Positions 10,894 to 22,049 of a stretch of DNA of 22,500 bases are shown one piece after another. The position numbers were made by a program, and so were the translations under genes. The notes beneath the pieces were generated by a model. That model ran no database searches and was not told where the DNA came from. It saw only the letters and a program-made list of their open reading frames with translations. The DNA is from Halocaridina rubra. Lineage: Eukaryota; Arthropoda; Malacostraca; Decapoda; Atyidae. Location: positions 1 to 22,500 of the forward strand of contig JAXCGZ010017930.1 in the NCBI GenBank assembly GCA_037179515.1, in the 5' to 3' direction. How positions within the stretch are numbered: position 1 is the stretch's first letter; every line of letters begins with the position of its first letter.

Positions 10894-11012
10894 AAGGTGC
10901 TCTATCTTCAGTTGCTTAATTTTGAGGTGTGTGATCTCCAGTTGGCCAATTATGAGGAGGGGGTTTTCCAGTTGACAGTGCTGAGGTGTGTCTTCTCCAG
11001 TTGAACTTCAAG
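10894..11012 (+). repeat. 30-bp tandem repeat, four degenerate copies (right group)
   Basis: The shared core (C/T)CAGTTG occurs at 10908, 10938, 10968 and 10997, so the period is 30, 30 and 29 bp. The approximate unit is GAGGTGTGTTCTCCAGTTG plus an AT-rich end. The array starts within a few bases of the telomere-like repeats. Confidence 0.75.
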
Positions 11013-11170
11013 TAGTGGTGAGCTGATGGATTTGTGGTTGATAGTGACAGGGAATGTATACTGTATTTCATTATAAAGAAAAAAAGACATAGAAAAAATA
11101 TAATATGATTTTGATTACTGATATTAGGTTCAGTAGCCCCCCCCCCTTCTTTGTATTTTCGATCTCTCTC
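11013..11170. other. Spacer with poly-C run
   Basis: Featureless apart from a 10-base C run at 11137-11146 and a CT stretch leading into the ATT array. Confidence 0.5.

Positions 11171-11246
<76 letters not shown>
11171..11246. repeat. ATT/TTA trinucleotide array
   Basis: About 25 uninterrupted ATT units. Confidence 0.97.
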
Positions 11247-11602
11247 TACGACAGTTCTAAAGTTTGATGCCATTTGACTTGTTTGGTTAGCAGATTAAGT
11301 CATCCTTGTTTTACCTCTTTGCAATGAAATCGTGACGACATGTTTGTTCGCAATTCATTAGTATGGTAGCAGACTAATTCATAACCTATCGATCCTTAGT
11401 AAGTGTCTGTAGATAGAAATTAAGTTAATTTATTATGCTTCTTGAAAGTCGCCTTGCTTATAGCGATATACTCAATTAAGCCTGTGCGCGTCGAGAACCA
11501 GTATAATACCTGTATTAACTTTTTACCGCTTCTTCTGTAGCATATTGTGGAGGAACTATTTTTTGTTTGTTTTTAAACTTGAATGAGCTCTCAACTGATT
11601 AG
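11247..11602. other. Spacer, possible decayed LINE tail
   Basis: No ORF or repeat can be supported. It lies on the 3' side of the RTE-like fragment and may include its decayed C-terminus, but I could not extend the similarity. Confidence 0.35.
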
Positions 11603-11779
11603 GTAATTCTGTTACTTTAACTGTTCCTCTAGTTTAAGCATTTCTGATCATATCTCTTTATGTGACTCTACCCATCCATCTCGATATCTGTATCCTTGCC
11701 ACTTCCATTTTTCGTCCTTGGGCCTTCTTTATTGGCCACGTTTTGGCCCCGTACACCAAAGCTGGTCTTACTACATTTT
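11603..11779 (-). pseudogene. RTE-like LINE fossil, C-terminal reverse-transcriptase fragment
   Basis: The minus strand from 11779 reads KNVVRPALVYGAKTWPIKK, then a KMEVARIQISRWMGRVT stretch, a stop, RDMIRNA, another stop, and TRGTVKVTE, all in one frame. This is the conserved region just after the RT domain of RTE-type LINEs (pattern VVRPALLYGxExW...MRxLRWMxGVTxxDxIRNExIRGxxKV). Two in-frame stops (one in place of a conserved position, one near the usual E-Y) and loss of the following WYGHVxRR motif show that it is dead. Upstream RT sequence is not recognisable above 11779, so only this fragment remains. Confidence 0.8.
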
Positions 11780-11930
11780 TTTTAAAGCTGTCCCATGGCA
11801 ATGTAGGCTAACTAGTGTGTTTATTCGTTTTAAGTTAGTTTAGCTAATATGATGCGAATTCATACATAAATCCTACATACTGTCATTAGTGTTTGAGAGA
11901 TAATAACTTTTGTATGTATTTGTATATCAC

Positions 11931-12639
<709 letters not shown>

Positions 12640-14830
12640 GACAGGCTAGAAAATTGCCTTCATCATGCCCGGGCATCAAGGAAACATTAACACGAAGAAA
12701 AAGTAGAAGGTTAAGAAAAAACAGAAATAAGAAAATGTTACAATATAAAAAGGACAAGCTGCAAGAATACCCGATGTATTGAGGACCTAGAAAAATGGCA
12801 GCATTAGGCCCTGATATGACGATAGATCCGCTTTATGAAGGAAGATAAATTATAAGAATTAGGAAAGTCAGAAGGAAAAAGAGAGTTCATGAGTCAGGAG
12901 GTGGAAGCAGTCACTGCACCAACTAATTTGCAATTTACAAGTCTCCACACAGTATCTGTGAGATGAGGCTGCTTGGCGAGTGGTACGCGGCCTCGGCAGT
13001 GGGAAAGGGATGCAACTCACCAACTCATCAGAGCAGCAATGGAAGTAGTAACGGTAGAAAAGAGAAAGGGATGACACCTCACGGGAAAGGGAAAAAATAT
13101 CCACTTTGAAAGTAAGAGAAGGGTCATTGATGATTCTTGTTGCCTTAGATTCAATTCTAAGAAAAGAAGAAGCACCCCAGATGTGTGAGCAGTATTCTTA
13201 GCAGGGACGGATAAGACATTTATAGATTTTAGTAACTGAAAAGAAGAAAAGTAATGACGAAAATGAAACAAAGGCCCCAGAATTTTGGATTCAGATTTAT
13301 AAATTTGGCTTATGTGACTCCTCCAAGAGAAGTTAGAGAAAAGAAGATAAAGAGATAGGTAGAAATTGTGTCTGGGAGGCATTAAATTTAACCAAATTTT
13401 TGGTACCCCACTCAGATACTCTCTATAAAGCAAAGTTGAGAGTTGAAAAAAAGAGTGATACAAGACTGACTATGAGTAGCAGATGAATGTTGTGAAGAGA
13501 AGGCAAAGGAAAAATGAAGGGTAGAATCGACGGCTAAGGAATGGAGAAAAAAGGGGGATGTTGACTGAAGAAGATCTTTCATGAAGGAAAGGAACAGAGT
13601 AGGTGAAAAAACAGAGCCTTGGAGAACACCACTGGTAACTGGAAATGAGCTACATGTTGCACCATCAGCAGCCACAGATATAAAACGGTCATTAAGAAAA
13701 CTGGAAATCGGAGAACAGAGAGAAGGGGTGAAACCATAACCAGGGAGTTTAGCCATAATAGAATTGTGCCAGACTCTGTCAAAATCCTTAAAGATATCAA
13801 AGGCGACGACAAAGGATTCCCAATATTTCCTCAGAGAAGATGATCATGCATGAGTAAGATAGGAGAGGAGGTCACCAGTGGATATTGCCTTGTGGAAACC
13901 ATACTGGTGATTGTAAATAAGCGAGTTAGTTTCAAGATGTTCCAAGAAGAAGAATTAAGCAAAGTTTCGAAAAGCAGAGGTTAGGGCAATACGTCAGTAG
14001 TTTGAAGGAATAGAGTGGTCACCCTTCTTAGGAACAGGCTGAACTACAGCATGATGTCAAGATGAAGGCTAGACACTGGTTGAGAGAATGAAGCGAAATA
14101 GATGACAAAGCACGGGAACTAGTTCATCTGCAAACCCCTTAAGGAACTTTCATGGATACTTCAGGTTCAGATGCCTTGTTTGTCATTACAGAGCGATAAT
14201 CTGCTGCAGATCGTTAGTAATAGAATATGGAAGGGCATCACTTCCTCCCACATCAGTGTGATAAGAATAAAGCCACTCACTGTGGTGTACATTGAAGTCT
14301 CCTATATAGAGAACTTCAGCATGTAGGGGAGAAGATAGCAAGGACTCATGGGAAGAGGACAGATATTTAAAGAAGGACACAAAGTCAGTGGAGTTAGGGG
14401 AACAGTAGCAGAAACAAAGAAATATAGTGGTAGTGGAGAGATAGATTTTCAGCCAGAGAACATCAAAGTCAAGAGATTCAAGGTTCATGAGCCTTGCAAT
14501 TAGAGTGTTAGTTTAAAGTAGGCATAGACCCCACCTTTTGAATGGACACGAGAATACAGGTTACATTGGGAAATTTTATATGGGTCAGGGTAAACACGGC
14601 TAGATAACTGGGTTTCAGAAAGAAGGGGGTTATGGAAGGATGTACCCAAGTGCTGTTCCACAGGCAAAAGATTGGAGTTCAGTCCACTAATGTTAGAAAG
14701 TAAAGAGTAAAAGAAGCAGGTCTACCTTCACGCCAGTGGTGGAATCAGCAAGATCCCCAGAGATTCTTAGCACCCCTCTATGCCGCGCATAGGGGACCAT
14801 ATACTGGGGAGCTTCCATGAATATAGTAAT
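12640..14830 (-). mobile_element. LINE-D: decayed jockey-like non-LTR retrotransposon
   Basis: Minus-strand translations in several frames keep the order of an APE-type LINE. The endonuclease start is NISGLNSN (near 14675) and LLSETQLS (near 14625), followed by a GGVYAY block, FDVLWLKI (near 14455) and YIGDFNVHHSEW (14309-14273). RT pieces and a typical C-terminus follow at 14150-12870. Boundaries are approximate: no target-site duplication or tail was identified. The RT and C-terminal wording is that of jockey-like elements common in arthropods. It is intermediate in age between LINE-A and LINE-C. Confidence 0.82.
12868..14720 (-). pseudogene. LINE-D endonuclease/reverse transcriptase relic
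   Basis: The endonuclease half (about 14720-14190) is interrupted by stops near 14510 and ends at IIAL; the DH-motif part and the linker expected next are not found, so there is probably an internal deletion near 14190. RT sequence resumes at about 14140 (DELVPVLCHLFR) and continues through FETLLNSSSWNILKL, ISLRIL/ FDRVWHNS-like and AKLPGYGF words near 13800-13730, then TSGVLQGSVFSPTLF (about 13640-13595) for the TSGVPQGSVLSPTLF block. The catalytic ADD motif reads AVDSTLH (about 13540-13520), so one catalytic Asp is lost. The C-terminus includes SLSLFYRYYFHC, LVSCIPFPLPRPRTTRQA and YCVE (about 13070-12945), a recognisable family signature. It cannot be functional. Confidence 0.82.
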
Positions 14831-17180
14831 AATGAAAAAAGAGAGCTAAGAAAAGTGGATGGGAAGCGTTGTGACTTGACAAACTTAATGGGATAGTAAG
14901 AGAGGTGTAACTATAGCACCAGATTATTTGGTGAATATATATGTAGGTATAGTGAAAGAACCGTACCTGAAGGAAGACTTAACCTGGGCCTGTCTTGGCT
15001 AGTCCTAGTTAAGTCCGAAATACCTTCAGTTGTGTACTTCAAGGTGCGGCTGGTACCAAGGCCAACCTACTAACCATGTTATTTATTCTTTACATAAATA
15101 ACATAAATAACATAGTTGGCAAAAATGCTTTGCGTCTATGCAGATTATTGGTCATCACAGTTGTTAAAACCGTATAATCTTATATTGAGGGGTCCGATTA
15201 TATAGTAATTAGTATCTTTTCTGCTGTTGGAATGGAATAGAAGAGAATGAGGGGGAAATATTATATCTAGTTCGTGTTCACCAAGATAGTTGTATTATGC
15301 TAGGTTTGGTGAATTCCTTACTTAAGGAACACTGGAGGAAATGTAGTTTTCTCCCAAAATCCAATTTGCATTGTAACATAATCCATGCTAGGTAATAGAA
15401 CACGCATCTTAACATACGCATACATACTCACACGCACACGCACACACACACCCAGATAGTTTTTTACATATAAGCTTTGGGATGGCATATTTGTCCTAAT
15501 TAATGCGTTATCTCATTAAGATACCAATGTACTAGACACCTCATTCTTCTGTTTGTGCACTCACTAAGATTTGTTTACTTTCCCTCAATGTTTAATCATA
15601 TTAAAATACTATTCTACCATACACTCCATATATCCGTTGGTGTGCAATAATTGAGTTTTTTCCTCTCCCTCAAATAATTTAGGTAATATTCCAAGTTACC
15701 TTATTAAGAGAGCCGCCATTGACTTGTGTGTGTGTGTGTTTTTTTTATATTGTTTTAATGCTAGTGTTGCTAAACTAGCCTAGCATAATCTAGACTTATT
15801 TCTAAGAATTTCTTATGAAATCAAGATGCTCAGGACTAAAAATTAACATAATGCAATGTATTTATGTAGGTTTTATGCACTAATATGTGTTTATTTCTCA
15901 AATTACTTTAATATAGCATAGTAATATGAAATGTATAAAGTAAATGGGATGGACGAAGAATTCCAAGCAGCCAAGAGAAAATATACACCAAAGTAGAGAC
16001 CACCTGGTTATGCATAGAGATAAACAGTAAAATTATAATAAATATAAGGCAGCAGTCTCTACCTACGTTAGGTATGCCATATTTCATTTATTCGAGTGAC
16101 TTTTTAGGGGGTACTTGCTAGTCTTTATCACAATAAGATATTCCTTGTTAGTCTCCAAGTTAAGTCTCTGGAATCAAAAGGGAACCATTTGAATATAGAG
16201 AGAGTTGCTTGGTGATATAAGGAATTAAACAAAAATAATAACAGCTCTCAAAATGTCATTGTAGGGCATTTCTTACGAGTAAAGGATATATCTCAAAGGG
16301 CATTCCACTGAATTTAATTTAATAATTGATTGTTAAAGCATTGCCTCCTTTAATCCATGATGGGTTTGTCTTTGGGAGCTGACAGAATTCCTTTTAACCT
16401 GAAGGGTACTCCCTTAAAAATAATGGGTGCAGATTGGAATACAAGTGCACCACTGAAACAGAACAAAATGTCTTAGGAACTTCAGAGTTTATACCTCCTG
16501 ATGTGACGAAAACGTTTTAACATTTAAGACCTTTTGTTATCGGATTAGGGTATATCATAAGCTTAATTAGAGTACGCCGCAAAAGCTCAAAACAATTCAT
16601 TCCAAGAATAATTCAGACAAAGAGACACAATTAAATTCCTCTGAGCTGATTAGCTGAAGATATAATAGATAATACCATTATTTTGCTCTTAGTCGTTGAT
16701 CAAAGACAGAATGGTCCTTCTGAGAAATGTCATCAATTCAGTTTTTTTTTCTTTTTTTTTATAGATGGTACAAAACCTTCTACCTCAATTATAACTTGTA
16801 AGTCCTCATCATTACAAGATCACAGAAATATAGCTATAATAATGTTGCTTAGTTTTTCTATGTTACCTCGCAAATATATAAAATCAGTATGGTCTAGTTG
16901 TTTTTTCCATTGTTATTGCTTATACTTTTAATTGGTGGATCATCTTCATACCTAATAGTACAACAGTGATATATTTTCTTTGCATGGAAAATATTTTTTA
17001 TGCCTTAATGTAATATGCTTAAGTAACATTTATTACCTATTCTCCTGTCTAGTTTGTTTTTTATGCTGGTGGTTTTACATTGCGTTAGGACAGACATATC
17101 CACCTGCCTACTTTCTTTGGTGCTCTTGGTATGAAAGTACAGGAATATTTGTTGATTATAATCCTGTCGAAAACACCAGC
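14831..17180. other. Long stretch without supported gene
   Basis: About 2.3 kb of AT-rich sequence with only small low-complexity items: CA-rich sequence at about 15427-15452, a short GT run at 15725-15738 and T runs (15739, 16741-16760). The ORF at 16683-16931 is T-rich with no domain. I found no RNA gene, splice-supported exon or transposon signature. Confidence 0.45.
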
Positions 17181-17184
17181 CAGT

Positions 17185-17191
17185 GTGTGTT

Positions 17192-17234
<43 letters not shown>
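17185..17234. repeat. GT microsatellite
   Basis: About 20 TG units, with one TTA interruption at the left edge. The Cys-Val and Thr-His frames across it are artefacts. Confidence 0.95.
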
Positions 17235-17236
<2 letters not shown>

Positions 17237-18221
17237 AGAGGAAAAGAATGCCTCCTCCATGTTTTTCTGCGTCACAAAACCCGAATAAGCGAGGCGGAGT
17301 GAGGGGACTGGGAATCCCATCCTTTGTATTTTCTCCCACGTAAAGCCAAGCTTTTTACTTTGACTCACCCACCTCTTCTTATCAAGGGGATTACGGATTA
17401 TATATATGTTGGTTTTATTGAGCTGTAGGAGAAGTACATGCGTTACCTGTGTTCATTAATGCATTTGATTTTACTTACAATAAAGAAATACTTGTTGCCT
17501 GTTCTCCAGCCTGTTCTCATTGAAGCTATCACAAATATGGTGCCAGTGCCCTTGTCTCTGCTCATTTCTGCACTTGTTTTTTATAGAGCATTTGGACTGT
17601 TTATATTTGTTGTCTGTTATCCAGAATGCTCATGGATACAGTTTTTATTACAACTGCCTGCCATTTCCACATGTACGCATATAGACTTCTAAGTGGGTAG
17701 AGGTTAGGCTATGACAGATGCTGTCTTTGACCCTGACGCACTAGAACATTCTCTGAATTTGTACAAGAAAAATACTTAAAAAACTGTAATAGTTTGTAAG
17801 TCCATGTTATAATATTTGTAATGAATTGATAATTTAATTACTTTATTAAAACAAAATCCTAAATTCTGCTTTCATAATTCATTACCATATATATCATATG
17901 TACGAATGAGGTGTTGATTATTCAATTTGCATATGTTATCTTTTAATGGTCATTCGCTTGCATTAAGTGCAGACTGTATATATATATCTGCGTGTCTGTC
18001 CATGGTTATCTGTATGTATGTCAAGTTATTTTAATGTTTATCCATCTCCCTATTCACTTTTTGTTCGTATGTGGTTCGTCTATATTTTCCTCAACTACCC
18101 ATCTAATTATCTGCTAGCTCGTTTGTGTGTGTGGGTCTGTATGTGTATTTTTGTTTTCCTAATTGTGCTTACGAGAAAGAGCCCTTTGCTCGCTACTATC
18201 CGTCTCCTGATTGGTTTCTTG
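17235..18221. other. Spacer without supported gene
   Basis: Contains an ORF at 17438-17692 (84 codons, very hydrophobic) and others reading through GT-rich sequence; none has a recognisable family signature or plausible gene structure. Confidence 0.4.

Positions 18222-18281
<60 letters not shown>
18222..18281. repeat. GT microsatellite
   Basis: About 29 GT units, flanked on the right by a looser TGTATG-rich zone to about 18420. Confidence 0.95.
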
Positions 18282-18284
<3 letters not shown>

Positions 18285-18420
18285 CGTTAAGCTTATTTTC
18301 AAATGTTAAATTTTGTGTTCCTTTATTAATGAGCGATTGTGTGTTTGTGGTTAGGCATCATCTTTATTGTATGTATGAGTGTTTGTGTATGTATGTGTGT
18401 GTTTTATGTGTATGTGTGTG

Positions 18421-18967
18421 AAAAAAGTCTCAGAAAACTGAAGAATCTCTCCTCAATCGGTTTAATACTGTTCTCAAAATCGCAAGCTGTTCAAAGTACC
18501 TTTTGTATATGTGTTAAGTAGAGAGAATCTGACAGGACTTGTCGTTCTAGGAGTGGATGTAATAATTACGTAATCATATACAATTACGGATAAACAACCC
18601 ACTATGTGTTCGGTTAATCATTGAGCGCCTTTATTGTCAGCTATTCCCATGTTTAAATGGGGTCCCTGATTCTCACATGCCTATGTAAAAACTAGTGTTG
18701 ATTTTGGCTAAAATATTTCATGCAGGAATTTAATCACGTCCAGTAAGTAATTTTTATTTTGTATTTGACCTATTAGCCCTTATATCATTTCTCTTTGTAA
18801 AAGTGAAAAGTGTAGATCAGTCGATATAACACCTAGCTAATACCTATAATATCTCAAGTTCAACGTCCCCCTTGAGGTCATCATCTTTGGTATAGTTGCT
18901 AATGCTATACTTTCTTACCCGTACTTTTCTTGTTATATACTTAAAGCATATTTGGGTTTTTGCATAA
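18421..18967. other. Spacer without supported gene
   Basis: AT-rich, with no ORF, repeat or RNA signature that I can support. Confidence 0.45.
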
Positions 18968-18992
18968 TTTTTTTTTTTTTTTGGGGGGGGGG
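18968..18992. repeat. Homopolymer junction T15-G10
   Basis: Fifteen T followed immediately by ten G. Its length is prone to sequencing error. Confidence 0.9.
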
Positions 18993-19109
18993 TTCATCTA
19001 TGCAGGGTGCTTTCCCAAAGTGTTTAATGGAGGAATTATTTACAAGGTAAAATGATGGGATATATAAACTTAAAAAGTAAAACTTTCCAGATTTATTGTT
19101 CATCTGTAA

Positions 19110-21905
19110 ATGTCACTGACAGGGTTATTTGTTAAAAATTATTTGAAGGCCACTGAACTAAATCTTGAAACTGAGAAGCACGAAGGAGTGGAAGATAAAT
19201 GGATCTCTGTCCAACATAAAAAGTTTCCTTCTATTATCATAGGCTGCGTGTACCGCCACCCCAAAGCCCCGGTAACCTCTTTTAGCTATATTTTGGACGT
19301 TTTTAAGGAAATAATTTTAAAAAACAAACCAGTTTTTATATATGGCGATTTTAATGATGATCAACTAAAAAGAGAAAATAAAATGAGTAGACTTATTAAG
19401 AATTTAAATCTAGAACAGATTATAAATAAACCAACTAGAATCACTCCCACTTCAGTTTCCCAAATCGATCTAGTAATAACAAACTCCAAACATATGATAA
19501 CTAAGTGTGACGTAATGCCAAGCCCTATAGCAGACCACGAGGAAATTGTAACGTCCCTAAATATTCACAAACCAAAGAGACAACCAATCTTTAAAACATT
19601 CAGATGCTTAAGAAATTATTCACAAGAATTACTTTGTAGTTTACTTATGAATGAAGTACATAAATTAAATGAAATTCTATATACCGATAATATTAATATA
19701 CAAGTAAAAATTTTAACCAGTGTCTTATCATCATGTATAGATCGATGTGCACCACTCGTGACAAGAGAAATATTTCGTCCCCCCGCTCCTTGGATAACAG
19801 ATGACATAAAAAACATTATGAAAGAAAGAGACAAACTACAAAATGAAGTAAAACTACAAAGAGATAATATCCCTTTAAGAGAAAAGTTTACAGAGCATAA
19901 GAAACAAGTAAAATCATTATTAAGTAACAGTAAGAAACAGTATTACAAAAATGAATTTCAAAACGCTAAAGGCAATATCTCTGATACATGGAAAATTGCT
20001 AAAACCATGCTTTCCAATAACTGTAATAAAAGTAGTAACATATCAATTATACCCGATGAGGTAGATGTAAGTGCTAAAGCAGAAGAGTTCAATAATTTTT
20101 TCGCTGAAGTGGGGAAAAAAACCTTTGAAAAAACAAAAAAAGAAATAATAAATGAAATCAATAATAGTAATGATGGTAAAAATAATGATGATGGTAGTAG
20201 TAATAATAATAGTAATGTTGATAACGGTGTAAATAATAATGATGGTGGTAGTAATGGTAATGATAATAGTGATGATGGTAGTAATAATAATAATAATGTT
20301 AATTTGGAAGAACATAGTGCATTCAATAGAAGTAATGATGTCTTTAACCCTACTACAGTAGATTGTAATACAGTAATCTTAGTAATAAAAAATCTGAAAG
20401 ACTCTAATGCATATGGATCAGATGGAATTTGTTTTCGTTTTATTAGAGATTCATTATTTGTAATAGCATATTATCTGACGGTAATACTCAATACTTCCAT
20501 AGTTACCAATATTTACCCAGATTTATGGAAAAATCCCCATGTAATTCCTGGTTTTAAAAATGGAAATCCTGACGACGTCTCTAACTCTAGACCAATCTCT
20601 TTACTGCCAATTTTATCAAAGATACTTGAAAAGATTGTTGCAAATCAGTTAAGTGAGTTTCTTGAAAAAAATAAACTTATTGCAAAAAGTCAACACGGTT
20701 TCAGGCCAAAATTATCAACTGAAACTGCCTTATTGAAAATATCAGATGAAATATACAAAAATATAGATAATAAGAAAATATCATTGCTACTACTACTCGA
20801 TCTTTCTAAAGCTTTTGATAGTGTACACCATACCATCTTATTAGAAAAATGCAAAAAAATGAACATTGACCCAAGCTGGTTCGAGAACTATTTAAAAAAC
20901 CGCTACCAGTCAGTCAGAGTAAAAGATGTAGTTTCAAGTCGCAAGAAGGTATTGTTTGGGGTCCCTCAGGGATCGATCCTAGGACCTATACTTTTTCTAA
21001 TATATGTAAACGATCTAGTAAAATATTTACCTAACTGTTATGTCATTCAATATGCTGACGATACTCAAATCTTAATTGAAGGAGAAATTAATGATTTAGA
21101 AAATATTATTCGTAGAGCAGAAGAAATTTTGTATATGGCTAAACGTTATTTTCTAAAATATGGTCTGTTACTTAATGAAACTAAAACCCAATCTATTCTT
21201 ATCGGATCCAGACAATTATTATCCGAAGTTGATGACAATCTTCATATAAATTTTAACGGTAATATCATTAAGCCAATGAACTCGGTAAAGAACCTAGGTG
21301 TCTATTTTGACCGTTACATGAATTTTGAAATGCATATAGATGAAATTTATAAAAAAGTAATGGGTACTCTAATATATCTAAATAGGGTAAAAGACTCATT
21401 TGAAACATCAACTCTTATAATAATTGTCCAGTCCTTAGCTATGAGTTTAATTAATTACTGTCTCAAAGTTTGGGGATGTACAAATAAGACTCAATTACAA
21501 AGAATACAAAAGTTACAAAACTTTGCAGCACGAGTGGCTGTTGGCAATGTAAGAAAATACGAGCACATCTCTCCTGTTTTAAAAGATCTAGAATGGATAA
21601 GGATTAGAGATAAATATGTTTTTGATATATGTACCTTTGTTTTTAATATACTAAGAAACAATCTTCCTGATTGCTTGTATAATTTTTCTACAGTAAGCTC
21701 AGTTACCGGGTTAACTACCCGTCAAGGGGAAGATTTATTAGTACGAAGGTCTAAAACTGATATTGGCTCAAGAGATATAAACATTCGTGGACCTCATTTA
21801 TATAATCAGCTTCCCAGAGAACTAAAAAATGCTGGTTCAGTGTATACTTTTAAATATAATCTTAAGAAGTTACTCTTAAAGGAAGATTTTACTTGTAAAT
21901 TTTAA
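19110..21905 (+). CDS. LINE-B ORF2: partial APE endonuclease plus reverse transcriptase, uninterrupted
   Basis: A 931-residue frame. The ATG at 19110 follows directly after an in-frame TAA and probably comes from flanking DNA, so it is an accidental start. The endonuclease C-terminal half keeps GDFND (79-83) and DHE (142-144) but lacks the N-terminal Asn and Glu (CETW) motifs present in LINE-A. An Asn/Asp/Gly/Ser-rich linker spans about 348-400. The RT domain has NSRPISLL (492-499, Ser where Tyr is usual), GFRPKLSTETALL, FDSVHH (Asp570), GVPQGSILGP (617-626) and catalytic YADD (648-651). The C-terminus has RLQ/IQKLQNFAARVA and RGPHLYNQLP, the family signature. The RT looks potentially catalytic; the endonuclease does not. 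Expression is uncertain, as the element has no promoter of its own. Confidence 0.92.
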   Translation: MSLTGLFVKNYLKATELNLETEKHEGVEDKWISVQHKKFPSIIIGCVYRHPKAPVTSFSYILDVFKEIILKNKPVFIYGDFNDDQLKRENKMSRLIKNLNLEQIINKPTRITPTSVSQIDLVITNSKHMITKCDVMPSPIADHEEIVTSLNIHKPKRQPIFKTFRCLRNYSQELLCSLLMNEVHKLNEILYTDNINIQVKILTSVLSSCIDRCAPLVTREIFRPPAPWITDDIKNIMKERDKLQNEVKLQRDNIPLREKFTEHKKQVKSLLSNSKKQYYKNEFQNAKGNISDTWKIAKTMLSNNCNKSSNISIIPDEVDVSAKAEEFNNFFAEVGKKTFEKTKKEIINEINNSNDGKNNDDGSSNNNSNVDNGVNNNDGGSNGNDNSDDGSNNNNNVNLEEHSAFNRSNDVFNPTTVDCNTVILVIKNLKDSNAYGSDGICFRFIRDSLFVIAYYLTVILNTSIVTNIYPDLWKNPHVIPGFKNGNPDDVSNSRPISLLPILSKILEKIVANQLSEFLEKNKLIAKSQHGFRPKLSTETALLKISDEIYKNIDNKKISLLLLLDLSKAFDSVHHTILLEKCKKMNIDPSWFENYLKNRYQSVRVKDVVSSRKKVLFGVPQGSILGPILFLIYVNDLVKYLPNCYVIQYADDTQILIEGEINDLENIIRRAEEILYMAKRYFLKYGLLLNETKTQSILIGSRQLLSEVDDNLHINFNGNIIKPMNSVKNLGVYFDRYMNFEMHIDEIYKKVMGTLIYLNRVKDSFETSTLIIIVQSLAMSLINYCLKVWGCTNKTQLQRIQKLQNFAARVAVGNVRKYEHISPVLKDLEWIRIRDKYVFDICTFVFNILRNNLPDCLYNFSTVSSVTGLTTRQGEDLLVRRSKTDIGSRDINIRGPHLYNQLPRELKNAGSVYTFKYNLKKLLLKEDFTCKF
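20158..20308 (+). repeat. Degenerate trinucleotide repeat inside LINE-B ORF2
   Basis: AAT, GAT, GGT and AGT triplets alternate for about 150 bp without breaking the frame and encode residues about 348-400. LINE-A has only a short, ordinary linker at this point, so it looks like an in-frame microsatellite expansion between endonuclease and RT. Confidence 0.85.
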
Positions 21906-22015
21906 TGGTACACTCATCTTTATGATTTGTTTGTTTTAGTATGTCTATATCGTACACCACAGATGTCTATCTGGAATATATATGTATCTTATTTGAATAC
22001 CCAATGTACATTGGA

Positions 22016-22048
22016 AATAAAGGATTATTATTATTATTATTATTATTA
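22016..22048 (+). promoter_or_regulatory. LINE-B 3' AATAAA and ATT tail
   Basis: AATAAAGG is followed at once by eight ATT/TTA units. The same layout (AATAAAG plus short repeat) ends LINE-A, but with TTTGAC instead. Confidence 0.75.
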
Positions 22049-22049
22049 C

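Larger units (their letters stand above)
19119..22048 (+). mobile_element. LINE-B: 5'-truncated CR1/L2-like non-LTR retrotransposon
   Basis: This is a relative of LINE-A on the opposite strand. Similarity to LINE-A ORF2 starts abruptly at codons for GLFVKNYL (about 19122), opposite A's GVGVYVRNHL, so the element lost its 5' UTR, ORF1 and the first part of the endonuclease, the usual outcome of incomplete reverse transcription. After the ORF comes a short 3' UTR (21906-22021) with AATAAA at 22016-22021, then an ATT tail (22024-22048). The 3' side runs into CT and TA microsatellites, so no target-site duplication can be read. The long intact ORF implies recent insertion. Confidence 0.9.

Noticed and set aside
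10781..11012. CRISPR-like array
   Set aside because: Units are degenerate and contiguous with no unique spacers, and the context is eukaryotic.
17438..17692. 84-codon hydrophobic ORF
   Set aside because: T-rich DNA gives hydrophobic translations by chance; no family signature or neighbouring exon.
19958..20326. Minus-strand Leu/Ile-rich ORFs
   Set aside because: Antisense of the Asn/Asp-rich triplet repeat in LINE-B ORF2.
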